From positions 1-23,577 of the forward strand of contig JBMNCR010000015.1 of assembly GCA_049366695.1 (NCBI GenBank): DNA of 23,577 nucleotides. Reading direction: 5' to 3'. Shown here piece after piece: positions 7,906 through 15,650 of the stretch (the first letter of the stretch is position 1; the number at the start of each line of letters is the position of its first letter). Under the pieces are notes generated by a model that ran no database searches, had not been told where the DNA came from, and saw nothing but the letters and a program-made list of their open reading frames with translations. Both the position numbers and the translations under genes were made by a program. The stretch is from JBMNCR01 sp049366695. GTDB lineage: Bacteria; Bacillota; Clostridia; Eubacteriales; Alkalibacteraceae.

Positions 7906-8829
7906 TCATTTATTTTTCCACGAAAAACCATTATGATTAACAACCAAAATACCTACAACAACCATAATAAGTGCTATAATCTTCGATATTGTAAGTGTTT
8001 CTCCAAGTAATACCACAGATATTAAAGTGCCCCACATTGGAATTTGAAACTTGTGAATTGAAACAGCACTCACATTATAATGGCTGAGTAGATAAAACCA
8101 AATACTAAAAGCTGTTGCAGATAAAAAAGCTAAGTATATTAATACACCTATTCCTTGTGGAGTATATGTCATATCTAGCGGTGAGGCTCCTATTAAGCCA
8201 AAGATAAAAAGCAAGACACCTCCAAAAGTCATTTGCACACCTGCCACGATAACAGGATGGACGTCTCTTGTGACTACTCTAACAAATATATTTGCTATTG
8301 CGCCTACTATTGTAGCAAAAATAATAAAACCTTCACCTGTTAAAGCAAAAGTTAAGTTTAAACTTTCCCCTGTTAGATTCGCCACTAATATACCAAGAAA
8401 ACCAATAATAGCACCAATAGCTTTTCTTTTTGTCATGGTATCGTCTTTAAAATAGAAATGAGCTAATATCATAGAAAAAAAGACACCTGTTCCTGTTAAT
8501 ATAGAGCTTTTCACAGCTTCAGTATTTGCAAGACCAATATAAAAAAAGACATATTGGAAAAATGTTTGTGCTATTCCAATTAAACCTATAGTCTTCCAGT
8601 ACTTAATGACAGGTCTAAATGATAATTTCATCAATAATGCAACAAATAAAATCAATAAGCCTGCCAAAGTAAAACGATAAGCTGCAAATAATATGCGGAT
8701 TATTGCTGTCCCATTGGAAATGCCAAAGAATGAATAACCTAGTTTAACAACCGAAAATGCACTTCCCCATAAAATGCATGAAATAGTAGCAAGTAAAATA
8801 GCTTTAAAATTTAATGTTAATGTTTTCAT
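7906..8829 (-). CDS. EamA/DMT-family transporter
   Basis: A 307-residue membrane protein of the drug/metabolite transporter superfamily (EamA, PF00892, two repeats). The start is the ATG at 8829, preceded by AAGGAG at 6 bases; the longer frame from 8865 lacks a site. About ten hydrophobic segments are visible. The first contains the classic SCILWGSAFSVVKLGY motif. Two homologous halves are separated near residue 145 (RKAIGAIIGFLGIL). Such proteins export amino acids, purines or other small metabolites. Specificity cannot be read from the sequence. The gene stands alone under a near-consensus vegetative promoter. Confidence 0.9.
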   Translation of the reverse strand: MKTLTLNFKAILLATISCILWGSAFSVVKLGYSFFGISNGTAIIRILFAAYRFTLAGLLILFVALLMKLSFRPVIKYWKTIGLIGIAQTFFQYVFFYIGLANTEAVKSSILTGTGVFFSMILAHFYFKDDTMTKRKAIGAIIGFLGILVANLTGESLNLTFALTGEGFIIFATIVGAIANIFVRVVTRDVHPVIVAGVQMTFGGVLLFIFGLIGASPLDMTYTPQGIGVLIYLAFLSATAFSIWFYLLSHYNVSAVSIHKFQIPMWGTLISVVLLGETLTISKIIALIMVVVGILVVNHNGFSWKNK

Positions 8830-8895
8830 TAAGTCTCCTTTTAAAACAGTTATAGCTATATCCATAAAAATTGATTTGCATCATAAATAATTATT

Positions 8896-8924
8896 ATTAT
8901 GTTACGCAATTTTTACTGTGTCAA
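8896..8924 (-). promoter_or_regulatory. Sigma-A promoter for the DMT transporter gene
   Basis: On the minus strand, TTGACA (8924-8919) and CATAAT (8901-8896) are separated by exactly 17 bases: 6/6 and 5/6 matches to the consensus. It lies about 70 bases upstream of the chosen start. Confidence 0.75.
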
Positions 8925-9001
8925 CCATTTTTCACATTAAAAGATAAACTATGAGAAATTGCCTATAGAAATAGAATGACTTTTATTATAAATGAAAACG
9001 C

Positions 9002-9030
9002 TTGTCAAAAAATGTATAGATACTTATGTA
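9002..9030 (+). promoter_or_regulatory. Probable promoter for the c-di-GMP gene
   Basis: TTGTCA (9002-9007), a 17-base spacer and TATGTA (9025-9030) lie 88 bases before the TTG start. The match is moderate. The TATTAT-like stretch just downstream is an alternative -10. Confidence 0.45.
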
Positions 9031-9118
9031 AATATCGTGATATTATATACATAAAAGAAATAAGCATTTTCTTATTTCAACAACTACTAATAAAACATTA
9101 CATAAATGAGGTGCAACT

Positions 9119-11167
9119 TTGAATATAGAAATAATTAGTGGATTGATATATAACGCAACATTGTTGTTAACCATAAGCATTGTTTATAACTCATTATTTT
9201 TAGGATTAGAAGATTATAATATAAGGAAAAGAATTGTTGCTGGAGTTATCATTGGTTTTGTGGGTATTCTATTAATGCTGACGCCAGTTGAAATTGCTCC
9301 TGGTATTATTTTTGACACTAGGTCAATTCTTGTCAGCGTCACAGCAATGTTTTTTGGATTTATTCCTTCCTTTGTAGCTGCTGTTATTATAATAATATTT
9401 AGAATTATTATTGGTGGAAATGGCGTTTTAATGGGAGTACTTGTAACAATACTAACTGCTAGTATTGGCTTGATATGGAATAAGAAACGTTTAAAACAAA
9501 TGCTTTCTAAAACAAATAATAAATTCATAGAATTCTACATAGTTGGTTTGATCACTCATATTGTGATGGTAATGTGTGTATTAGCATTACCTCAAGACAC
9601 GATTATAGAAGTGTTTAAACAAATTGTTTTTCCTGTTATACTTATATACCCTATAGCATCACTCCTATTTTCCATAGTACTTTATTATGGATTTAAAAAC
9701 ACTCAAACAAGAATGGAGTTAAAAAAAAGTGAGGCTAAGTATAAAGAACTTTACTACGAACATCAAAATAAAGAAACATTACTAAAGGTACTTATAGATT
9801 CTGTTCCGGACTTGATTTTTTATAAAGATATTAACAGTATATATGTAGGATGCAATGCTGCTTTTGAAAAGTTTGCTGGAAGAGAAGAAAAAGATTTAAT
9901 AGGTTTTTCAGATTTAGATATCTTTGATAAGGAAATGGCAACTATGTTTAGAAAAATGGACAAAGACATGCTTATACAGGGTAAACCAAGAAGAAATGAT
10001 GAAGTAGTGACCTATCCTGACGGGTCAAAGGTATTTCTAGAAACCCTTAAAACACCGTATTCAAATTCAGATGGAACAGTTTTGGGGCTTATAGGAATAA
10101 GTAGAGACATTACCGAACGTAAAAAAAGAGAGCAAGAGATTCTTTATCTTACGTATCATGATGTTTTAACTGGTTTATATAATAGGACTTTTTTTGAAAA
10201 GGAGATAAGGCGCCTTGATACTGAACAACAGTTACCTCTTTCTGTAATAGTAGGAGATATTAACGGGTTAAAACTTATTAATGATGCTTTAGGTCATAAA
10301 GAGGGAGACAAACTCCTTGTTGAAGTAGCAAAAATACTTAGATTTTGTTGCAGATCACAAGATATTATATCTCGCATAGGTGGAGATGAATTTTGTATTT
10401 TACTTCCCAAAACAGACATGCAAGATGCTCAATTAGTGCTGGACAGAATAAAAAAGAAATGTCTAGAGTGTTCTAATAAAGCACATAAAGAAGTCTACTA
10501 TGCAAGTATTTCTTTAGGGCATGCTACTAAACTTAAAATTAAAGAATCTATTGAAAAAACACTTAATATTGCAGAAGATCGTATGTACAAGTTAAAGCTC
10601 CTTGAATATAAAAGTATACATAATTCTATTATATCTTCAATTAAAAAAACAATGTTTGAAAAAAGCAATGAAACAGAAGAACACTCAGAAAGATTGGCAG
10701 AACTATCAAAAAAACTAGGAAAGGCTCTTGGATTAAATGATGAAGAACTAACTGAACTCGAATTATTATCCACTCTTCATGACATAGGTAAAATAAGTAT
10801 TGATGGGTGCATTTTAAAAAAGACAGGTAAACTAACTGAGAATGATTGGTCTGAGATAAGAAAACACCCAGAAATTGGATACCGCATTACACATGCATCC
10901 CTTGAGCTAAGGCATATATCCGAATATATTCTTAGTCATCATGAACGTTGGGACGGCAAAGGTTATCCACAAGGTTTGTCAGGCACAAATATTCCACTTT
11001 TATCGCGGATTATCGCAATCGTAGATTCATTTGATGCTATGACTCATGACAGAACATACAGAAAGGCAATGACAAAAGAGTCTGCCATACAAGAGATTAT
11101 AAAAAATGCTGGAACTCAATTTGATCCAGAAATATCACAAGTATTTATCAATAATGTACTTGAATAG
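9119..11167 (+). CDS. 5TMR-LYT / PAS / GGDEF / HD-GYP c-di-GMP enzyme
   Basis: A 682-residue membrane signalling protein. The start is TTG, preceded by GAGGTG at 5 bases. Residues 1-190 hold five to six membrane segments of the LytS/YhcK type (RSILVSVTAMFFGFIPSF, IIGGNGVLMGVL). A coiled linker follows, then a PAS domain at about 220-335 (IDSVPDLIFYKDIN, ISRDITERKK). The GGDEF domain spans about 340-505, with intact G421-G-D-E-F425 and an RxxD inhibitory site five residues upstream (RSQD). The HD-GYP domain spans about 520-680, with H554-D555 and HHERWDGKGYP at 607-617. Known members make c-di-GMP with GGDEF and hydrolyse it with HD-GYP, so this protein is potentially bifunctional and switched by the sensor part. 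It is monocistronic. Confidence 0.93.
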   Translation: MNIEIISGLIYNATLLLTISIVYNSLFLGLEDYNIRKRIVAGVIIGFVGILLMLTPVEIAPGIIFDTRSILVSVTAMFFGFIPSFVAAVIIIIFRIIIGGNGVLMGVLVTILTASIGLIWNKKRLKQMLSKTNNKFIEFYIVGLITHIVMVMCVLALPQDTIIEVFKQIVFPVILIYPIASLLFSIVLYYGFKNTQTRMELKKSEAKYKELYYEHQNKETLLKVLIDSVPDLIFYKDINSIYVGCNAAFEKFAGREEKDLIGFSDLDIFDKEMATMFRKMDKDMLIQGKPRRNDEVVTYPDGSKVFLETLKTPYSNSDGTVLGLIGISRDITERKKREQEILYLTYHDVLTGLYNRTFFEKEIRRLDTEQQLPLSVIVGDINGLKLINDALGHKEGDKLLVEVAKILRFCCRSQDIISRIGGDEFCILLPKTDMQDAQLVLDRIKKKCLECSNKAHKEVYYASISLGHATKLKIKESIEKTLNIAEDRMYKLKLLEYKSIHNSIISSIKKTMFEKSNETEEHSERLAELSKKLGKALGLNDEELTELELLSTLHDIGKISIDGCILKKTGKLTENDWSEIRKHPEIGYRITHASLELRHISEYILSHHERWDGKGYPQGLSGTNIPLLSRIIAIVDSFDAMTHDRTYRKAMTKESAIQEIIKNAGTQFDPEISQVFINNVLE

Positions 11168-11245
11168 CATTGACTGATTAAAAAAAAGTATTCTAAACGA
11201 TATCAATATTTTGCAGTAATTTGATGTTATTACTAGTAGATTTTT

Positions 11246-11277
11246 TAGATTTAGTCTTAATAATAAGCCTAAATCTA
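11246..11277. terminator. Strong hairpin downstream of the c-di-GMP gene
   Basis: TAGATTTAG-T-CTTA pairs with TAAG-C-CTAAATCTA around an ATAA loop: 13 paired bases with one mismatch. There is no clear T run on the plus strand, so it may be a processing or 3'-end stabilising hairpin rather than a classical terminator. Confidence 0.5.
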
Positions 11278-11395
11278 TCAAATAACCAAGTATTGGGTTT
11301 ATTTTACATGAGATCCCCCAGATTTCTTATCAGTAGTACTTTGATTCTTCATCACTATATATTATGATATGATAAAAACAAAAGGGGTGGTATTC

Positions 11396-11650
11396 ATGAT
11401 TGAATCAAGATGTGGTTTATTATGTAGTAAATGTAAATTTAGAGATGTATATACTTGTCCTACTTGTATTAATACAGATAAACTATATTGGGGCGAATGT
11501 GAAATAAAAAAATGTTGTGAGTCCAAAAATTTAACCCATTGTGGAGAATGTGATGAATTTCCTTGTTCTCTTCTACTTGAATTTTCATTTAATAAAGAGC
11601 ATGGAGACAATGGTTCAAGAATAGAACGGTGTAAAAAATGGGCTGAGTAG
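11396..11650 (+). CDS. DUF3795-type cysteine-rich protein
   Basis: An 84-residue protein. The start at 11396 has AGGGGTGG at 5 bases; an ATG at 11369 would place that site inside the gene. Cysteines cluster as RCGLLCSKCKF, TCPTC, ECEIKKCCESK, HCGECDEFPC and a final RCKKW. The opening CGLxCxxC and the C-terminal CxxCxxFPC are the hallmarks of DUF3795. Such proteins probably bind zinc or an Fe-S cluster, but no biochemical role is established. It is slightly shorter than common members. It forms a single-gene unit ending at a hairpin shared with the convergent dehydratase genes. Confidence 0.85.
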   Translation: MIESRCGLLCSKCKFRDVYTCPTCINTDKLYWGECEIKKCCESKNLTHCGECDEFPCSLLLEFSFNKEHGDNGSRIERCKKWAE

Positions 11651-11657
11651 GTATAAT

Positions 11658-11692
11658 AAAGGCCTACAAAACGAAAAGTTCTGTAAGCCTTT
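11658..11692. terminator. Bidirectional hairpin between convergent genes
   Basis: AAAGGC-C-TACA pairs with TGTA-A-GCCTTT around a loop of about 13 bases. It lies 8 bases past the DUF3795 stop and 27 bases past the stop of the leftward leuD-like gene. T-rich sequence follows on the minus strand (CCTTTATTAT). Confidence 0.6.
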
Positions 11693-11718
11693 AACTCCAC
11701 AAATGCAATTTTTATGGA

Positions 11719-12243
11719 TTAATAATTCTTATCCGCATAACCAACCCAACCGCCTTCTTTAACGAGGGTTTTATCAAACTCACCGATTTTAAAATCAATG
11801 GTTTCTGATTTTTCTGGAGATGTCACAATTATTTTATCATTATCAATATCAATTTCTATTGTTGTATCCATGACTGAGTAGTTTTTAAAAAGATATTCTA
11901 TCTTTTCTTTGGGTAATTCAATTGCAAACATTCCGCAGTTATACATATTCTGTCTAAATATTCTTGCAAAGTTTTCTGCAATAACCACATTAATCCCATT
12001 AACTTCTAAGGCCCATGGAGCATGCTCTCTGGAAGAACCGCAACCAAAATTTGCTTTGGTTACAATCACAGCTTTGTCTTCAATATCTTCTTTATTGTTA
12101 AAACTAGTAAGCGTCAAATCTTCCAACAAAAAAGGTTTTAATGCCTCTTTCGTAATTTCCGTAAGATACTTTGCCGGGATGATTTCATCAGTATTAATAT
12201 CACTTCTATCTAAGAATAAAACTTTTCCACTAAATTTCTTCAT
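11719..12243 (-). CDS. leuD: Aconitase-family dehydratase small subunit (LeuD/DmdB-like)
   Basis: A 174-residue swivel-domain subunit. The chosen start is the ATG at 12243, with AGGTGGTG at 7-8 bases; upstream GTG codons at 12258 and 12255 overlap that site. Diagnostic motifs are DRSDINTDEIIPAKYL near the N-terminus, the phosphate/carboxylate loop FGCGSSREHAPWAL, and ENFARIFRQNMYNCG. It pairs with the large subunit just upstream, 15 bases away, to hydrate and dehydrate a 2-alkylmalate. The small size is the clostridial/archaeal type, shared by 3-isopropylmalate dehydratase and 2,3-dimethylmalate dehydratase. With no leuA or leuB beside it, the symbol is by family only and the substrate is unproven. 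Confidence 0.85.
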   Translation of the reverse strand: MKKFSGKVLFLDRSDINTDEIIPAKYLTEITKEALKPFLLEDLTLTSFNNKEDIEDKAVIVTKANFGCGSSREHAPWALEVNGINVVIAENFARIFRQNMYNCGMFAIELPKEKIEYLFKNYSVMDTTIEIDIDNDKIIVTSPEKSETIDFKIGEFDKTLVKEGGWVGYADKNY

Positions 12244-12258
12244 TTTTGTTTCCACCAC

Positions 12259-13545
12259 CTAATCTTCGTATAACTTTGAATTTATTATTTTACCTTCAAT
12301 TGCAGTTGCTGCAGCAGTTGCTGGACTCATAAGATGAACCATGCCGCCTTTTCCCATTCTACCATTAAAGTTTCGGTTTGTTGTAGATGCACACGATTCC
12401 CCATTTGCAAGAACTCCGTTACTCATTCCTAGGCAAGCTCCGCATGTGGGATTTGTAACGCAAAAACCAGCATCTTGGAAAATTTCGATAATTCCTTCTT
12501 TTAAAGCCATGGAATAAATGGATGGAGTTGCTGGGCTCACAATGGCACGAAGATCATCACTTATTTTTTTACCTTTAAGTATGCTTGCAGCAATTCTTAA
12601 ATCTTCAATACGACCATTTGTACAGCTTCCAATATATATCTGATCAACCTTTGTACCAGTCATTTCGGTTACAGTTTTTACTTGGTCAGGTTTGTATCCG
12701 AAAGTTACCATAGGCTCTAAATTTGACACATCGTATTCATAGATTTTTTCATATTCAGCGTCTGCATGTGAAATCCACTTTGAATATTCTTTTAATGCAT
12801 CTTCCTTTGTATCAAATTCATCTTTGATGAATTCCCACAAATATTCTACTGTAGTCATATCAGGATAACATATTCCACAAGTACCTCCAGCTTCGATTGC
12901 CATATTACATAAAGTCATACGTGATTCCATTGACATTTCATCAACCACTGGTCCTGTAAATTCTATAACCATATTTGTAGCACCATTTACTGTTAATTCT
13001 TTTATTATAAAAAGAATTAAATCCTTTGCATATACCCCTGATTTCAAGGTACCATTAAGAACAAATTTTATAGTTTTTGGGAAATGAAATGCACATACCC
13101 CCTTTAGAATACCAACTTCAAGGTCAGTTGTTCCTATTCCTGCTGCAAAGGCTCCAAATGCCCCATGTGTACAAGTATGGGAGTCACCCATGATAACGGT
13201 ATAGCCCGGTCTCACAAATCCCTTTTCAGGAAAAATCGCATGGCATACACCGTTTTTTCCTATATCAAAAAAGTCTGTGATTTCATTCCTTTTAGCCCAG
13301 TCACGTAAAATCTTTCCCTGTTCTGCAGTTTTTGAATCCTTTGCTGGTGTAACATGGTCGATAACAGCTTTAATTTTAGTAGGATCAAAAACTCGGTCCA
13401 TTCCCCTTGACATAAGATCCGTAATCGCTATAGGAGTCGTTATCTCATGACAGAAAACTCTATCCAGTTTTAAAACATGCGTATCAGGAAACGGTTCGTT
13501 TACTCTGTGCGCATCAAATATTTTCTCAGCAATTGTTTTACCCAT
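12259..13545 (-). CDS. leuC: Aconitase-family dehydratase large subunit (LeuC/DmdA-like)
   Basis: A 428-residue subunit with AAGGAG before the ATG. It holds the [4Fe-4S] cysteines C308 (IGSCTNGR), C368 and C371 (NPTCGACLGM). Other family signatures are MGDSHTCTHGAFGAFAAGIGTTD, RMTLCNMAIEAGGTCGI and the end motif SPATAAATAIEGKI. Length and motifs fit the 420-residue clostridial/archaeal 3-isopropylmalate dehydratase subfamily, which also includes homoaconitase and dimethylmalate dehydratase. It is co-transcribed with the small subunit and divergent from a Crp/Fnr regulator, the likely controller. Leucine synthesis is the default guess. Because the rest of the pathway is absent nearby, a catabolic alkylmalate role is equally possible. 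Confidence 0.88.
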   Translation of the reverse strand: MGKTIAEKIFDAHRVNEPFPDTHVLKLDRVFCHEITTPIAITDLMSRGMDRVFDPTKIKAVIDHVTPAKDSKTAEQGKILRDWAKRNEITDFFDIGKNGVCHAIFPEKGFVRPGYTVIMGDSHTCTHGAFGAFAAGIGTTDLEVGILKGVCAFHFPKTIKFVLNGTLKSGVYAKDLILFIIKELTVNGATNMVIEFTGPVVDEMSMESRMTLCNMAIEAGGTCGICYPDMTTVEYLWEFIKDEFDTKEDALKEYSKWISHADAEYEKIYEYDVSNLEPMVTFGYKPDQVKTVTEMTGTKVDQIYIGSCTNGRIEDLRIAASILKGKKISDDLRAIVSPATPSIYSMALKEGIIEIFQDAGFCVTNPTCGACLGMSNGVLANGESCASTTNRNFNGRMGKGGMVHLMSPATAAATAIEGKIINSKLYED

Positions 13546-13755
13546 TTTCTTCTCCTTTTTTATGAATTATAAATTTTTCAACTTGCATAACACTTTAATA
13601 GTATTAACGGTTAAATCGATTATTTTCTAAAAAAGATTATAAAATCAATTATATACAATTTCATTAATCTTACTTACCCTATTATTACATAAAAAATAGA
13701 TAAAGAATGTAAACTATGATACAATTAAAATAATTCTAAAATCGAGGTGTTTTTC
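13546..13755. promoter_or_regulatory. Divergent control region between leuC-like and Crp-like genes
   Basis: This 210-base region must hold both promoters. A perfect short palindrome, TTAAC-G-GTTAA, lies at 13604-13614, and AATCGATT follows at about 13615. TATGAT/TACAAT near 13714-13724 are candidate -10 elements for the rightward gene. No canonical TGTGA-N6-TCACA or TTGAT-N4-ATCAA site is visible. Confidence 0.4.
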
Positions 13756-14406
13756 TTGAATCAATGGGAATTATTTTTTGACCATAAAATTAATATGCCT
13801 GTGGAATTATATGACACCTTTAAAACTAAGCCTGTAAAAAAGTATAAACATAATCAAATAATTTATCGCCAAGGCGAAATGGCGAATAGCTTTTACTACT
13901 TAAAAGAAGGCAAAGTTCAAATTTTTGTAAACTCCCCCGAGGGACTTGAAAAAAATTTGACAATTAATAAAAAAAGCGAAGTTTTTGGAGAGGCTTCTTT
14001 TTTTGATGGTTTCCCTAGAATATCCTCAGCGAAGACAATTACAGATTCGGAAATCATCACTATTGATAGGGCAGATATTCTGCATTTTTTTCAAAACAAA
14101 CCCTATCTTGCTTTGAAGTTCATAGAGCTTTTATCCAAAAAAGTAAGGATGTTATCAAATGAGATCGACAACATTTCATTTTTATCAGCTGAGAAAAGAA
14201 TTGCCCAATATCTATTGAAAATAAATCTTGATACGGACGGATTTATCAGTTGTACCCAAGAAGATATCGGAAAGGCTGTTGGTGTCAGCAGAGTTACAGT
14301 TAGCAGAGCATTAAGCAAATTTTTAAAATTAAAATGGATTGATACGAAATATAAAAAAATTCTCATTTTAAACCCAAATGCCATTTCTAAATACTTAGAA
14401 AGTTAA
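13756..14406 (+). CDS. Crp/Fnr-family transcription regulator
   Basis: A 216-residue regulator. I prefer the TTG start at 13756 because GAGGTG (13744-13749) stands 6 bases before it; a GTG at 13747 lies inside that site. Residues about 20-130 are a cyclic-nucleotide-binding-like beta roll (IIYRQGEMANSFYYLKEGKV, FGEASFFDG). A dimer helix (FIELLSKKVRMLSNEI) follows, then a winged helix with recognition motif TQEDIGKAVGVSRVTVSRAL at about 165-185. There is no Cys cluster, so an Fnr-type iron-sulfur sensor is unlikely. The ligand is unknown. Its divergent position suggests control of the dehydratase genes, and possibly itself. Confidence 0.9.
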   Translation: MNQWELFFDHKINMPVELYDTFKTKPVKKYKHNQIIYRQGEMANSFYYLKEGKVQIFVNSPEGLEKNLTINKKSEVFGEASFFDGFPRISSAKTITDSEIITIDRADILHFFQNKPYLALKFIELLSKKVRMLSNEIDNISFLSAEKRIAQYLLKINLDTDGFISCTQEDIGKAVGVSRVTVSRALSKFLKLKWIDTKYKKILILNPNAISKYLES

Positions 14407-14791
14407 TTTAGGTTCCCATTTTAAGATATAATCTGAACCTCCTTTATCCAATACTATCTCAAACTTACTCACTATCACTATAATACATTTTATTACTTTA
14501 ATTCCGAATAAAAATTCAAAATCCAATTCACATTTGTATAGGATGATTTTATTAATAATACACTATAAAAATGAATATTCTTACATGAATAAAAATAAAA
14601 TCTATGGATATCAATAAACCAATGCTAACAATACTGCCATAACTTTTATTAATAGAGTATAACAAAAGTCTATAGTATAATTGATATTTATATAACAAAA
14701 TTTAATTAATCTTAGATATAATAAAATAGTTATACTCTTTATTTTATGTATTTACTATAGCAAGTTATACTTAAAAAGTTATCTAAAATGA
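14407..14791. promoter_or_regulatory. Gene-free leader of the ABC importer operon with repeated TATAAC motifs
   Basis: No ORF or RNA gene is seen. AGAGTATAAC (14654-14663) is the exact reverse complement of GTTATACTCT (14729-14738). TATAACAAAA occurs at 14659-14668 and again at 14691-14700, and GTTATACTT at 14764-14772. The array lies just before the operon and could be an operator cluster. AT-rich chance similarity cannot be excluded. Confidence 0.4.
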
Positions 14792-15619
14792 TTGACTATA
14801 ATCAATAAATACAAAAGTGAGGTGAGGATAATCATAGAAAGAGTAAGAAAAAAAATCACTACTGAAAAAGTATTAACTATTACTACTTGGATAGTAATTT
14901 TGGGAGGGTGGTATATAATAACCAAACTTGAAATATTTTCATCTACTCTTGTTCCATCTCCATCCAAGGTCTTCAATACATTTTTAGATATTTTAGATAA
15001 TGGTTATAATAAGATCTCCTTATGGGGTCATCTTAGAGCGAGTTTCGAGAGACTTTTCTTTGCACTAGCACTTGCCATAATAACTGGTATACCTCTAGGT
15101 TTATTAAGCGGTTATTTTAGTAAAATCAGGGCAATTATTGATTCAGTAGTAGAATTTTATCGACCATTACCACCTTTGGCTTATTACACTTTACTTGTAT
15201 TATGGCTTGGTATCGATAATACATCAAAAGTAACATTGTTATTTTTAGCAGCTTTTGCCCCAATTTATATAGCTTGCGTATCGGCAGTTACAAAAATTAA
15301 TCAAGATTACATATTAAGTGCAAAATCTCTAGGTGCGAGTCAAAAACAAGTATTTTTTCACATCGTATTACCTGCATGCTTACCTGAAATTTTCACTAGT
15401 ATTAGAACTGCATTCGGTTTCTCATATACTACTTTAGTCGCCGCTGAAATGGTTGCAGCTACCTCAGGTATTGGTTGGATGGTGTTGGATGCATCAAATT
15501 TCTTAAAAAGTGATGTTATATTTGTAGGTATATTGGTAATGGGAATAACAGGGGTCATAATGGATATCATCTTACGATATCTTGAAAAGAAAATTATATT
15601 TTGGAAAGGTTATGTATAG
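14792..15619 (+). CDS. Taurine/sulfonate-type ABC importer permease
   Basis: A membrane component of the TauC/SsuC family (BPD_transp_1). About six membrane segments are visible (ITTWIVILGGWYIITKLEIF, LFFALALAIITGIPLGLLSG, FVGILVMGITGVIM). The cytoplasmic EAA loop AKSLGASQKQVFFHIVLPA then CLPEIFTSIR contacts the ATPase. The start is uncertain. The open frame can begin at TTG 14792 or GTG 14822, neither with a ribosome binding site, while a strong GAGGTGAGG (14819-14827) sits six bases before ATA at 14834. Starting there would give 261 residues, a normal length. It is the first gene of a three-gene operon, 31 bases from the binding-protein gene. The family call is secure. Confidence 0.88.
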   Translation: MTIINKYKSEVRIIIERVRKKITTEKVLTITTWIVILGGWYIITKLEIFSSTLVPSPSKVFNTFLDILDNGYNKISLWGHLRASFERLFFALALAIITGIPLGLLSGYFSKIRAIIDSVVEFYRPLPPLAYYTLLVLWLGIDNTSKVTLLFLAAFAPIYIACVSAVTKINQDYILSAKSLGASQKQVFFHIVLPACLPEIFTSIRTAFGFSYTTLVAAEMVAATSGIGWMVLDASNFLKSDVIFVGILVMGITGVIMDIILRYLEKKIIFWKGYV

Positions 15620-15650
15620 ATCTTTAAATATTAATAGAGGAGGTATTATA

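Noticed and set aside
14407..14440. AGGTTC/GAACCT hairpin after the Crp/Fnr gene
   Set aside because: Six pairs with an 18-base loop and no T run; too weak to call a terminator.
14407..14791. Possible riboswitch in the long importer leader
   Set aside because: No conserved aptamer core was recognisable; only short AT-rich repeats.
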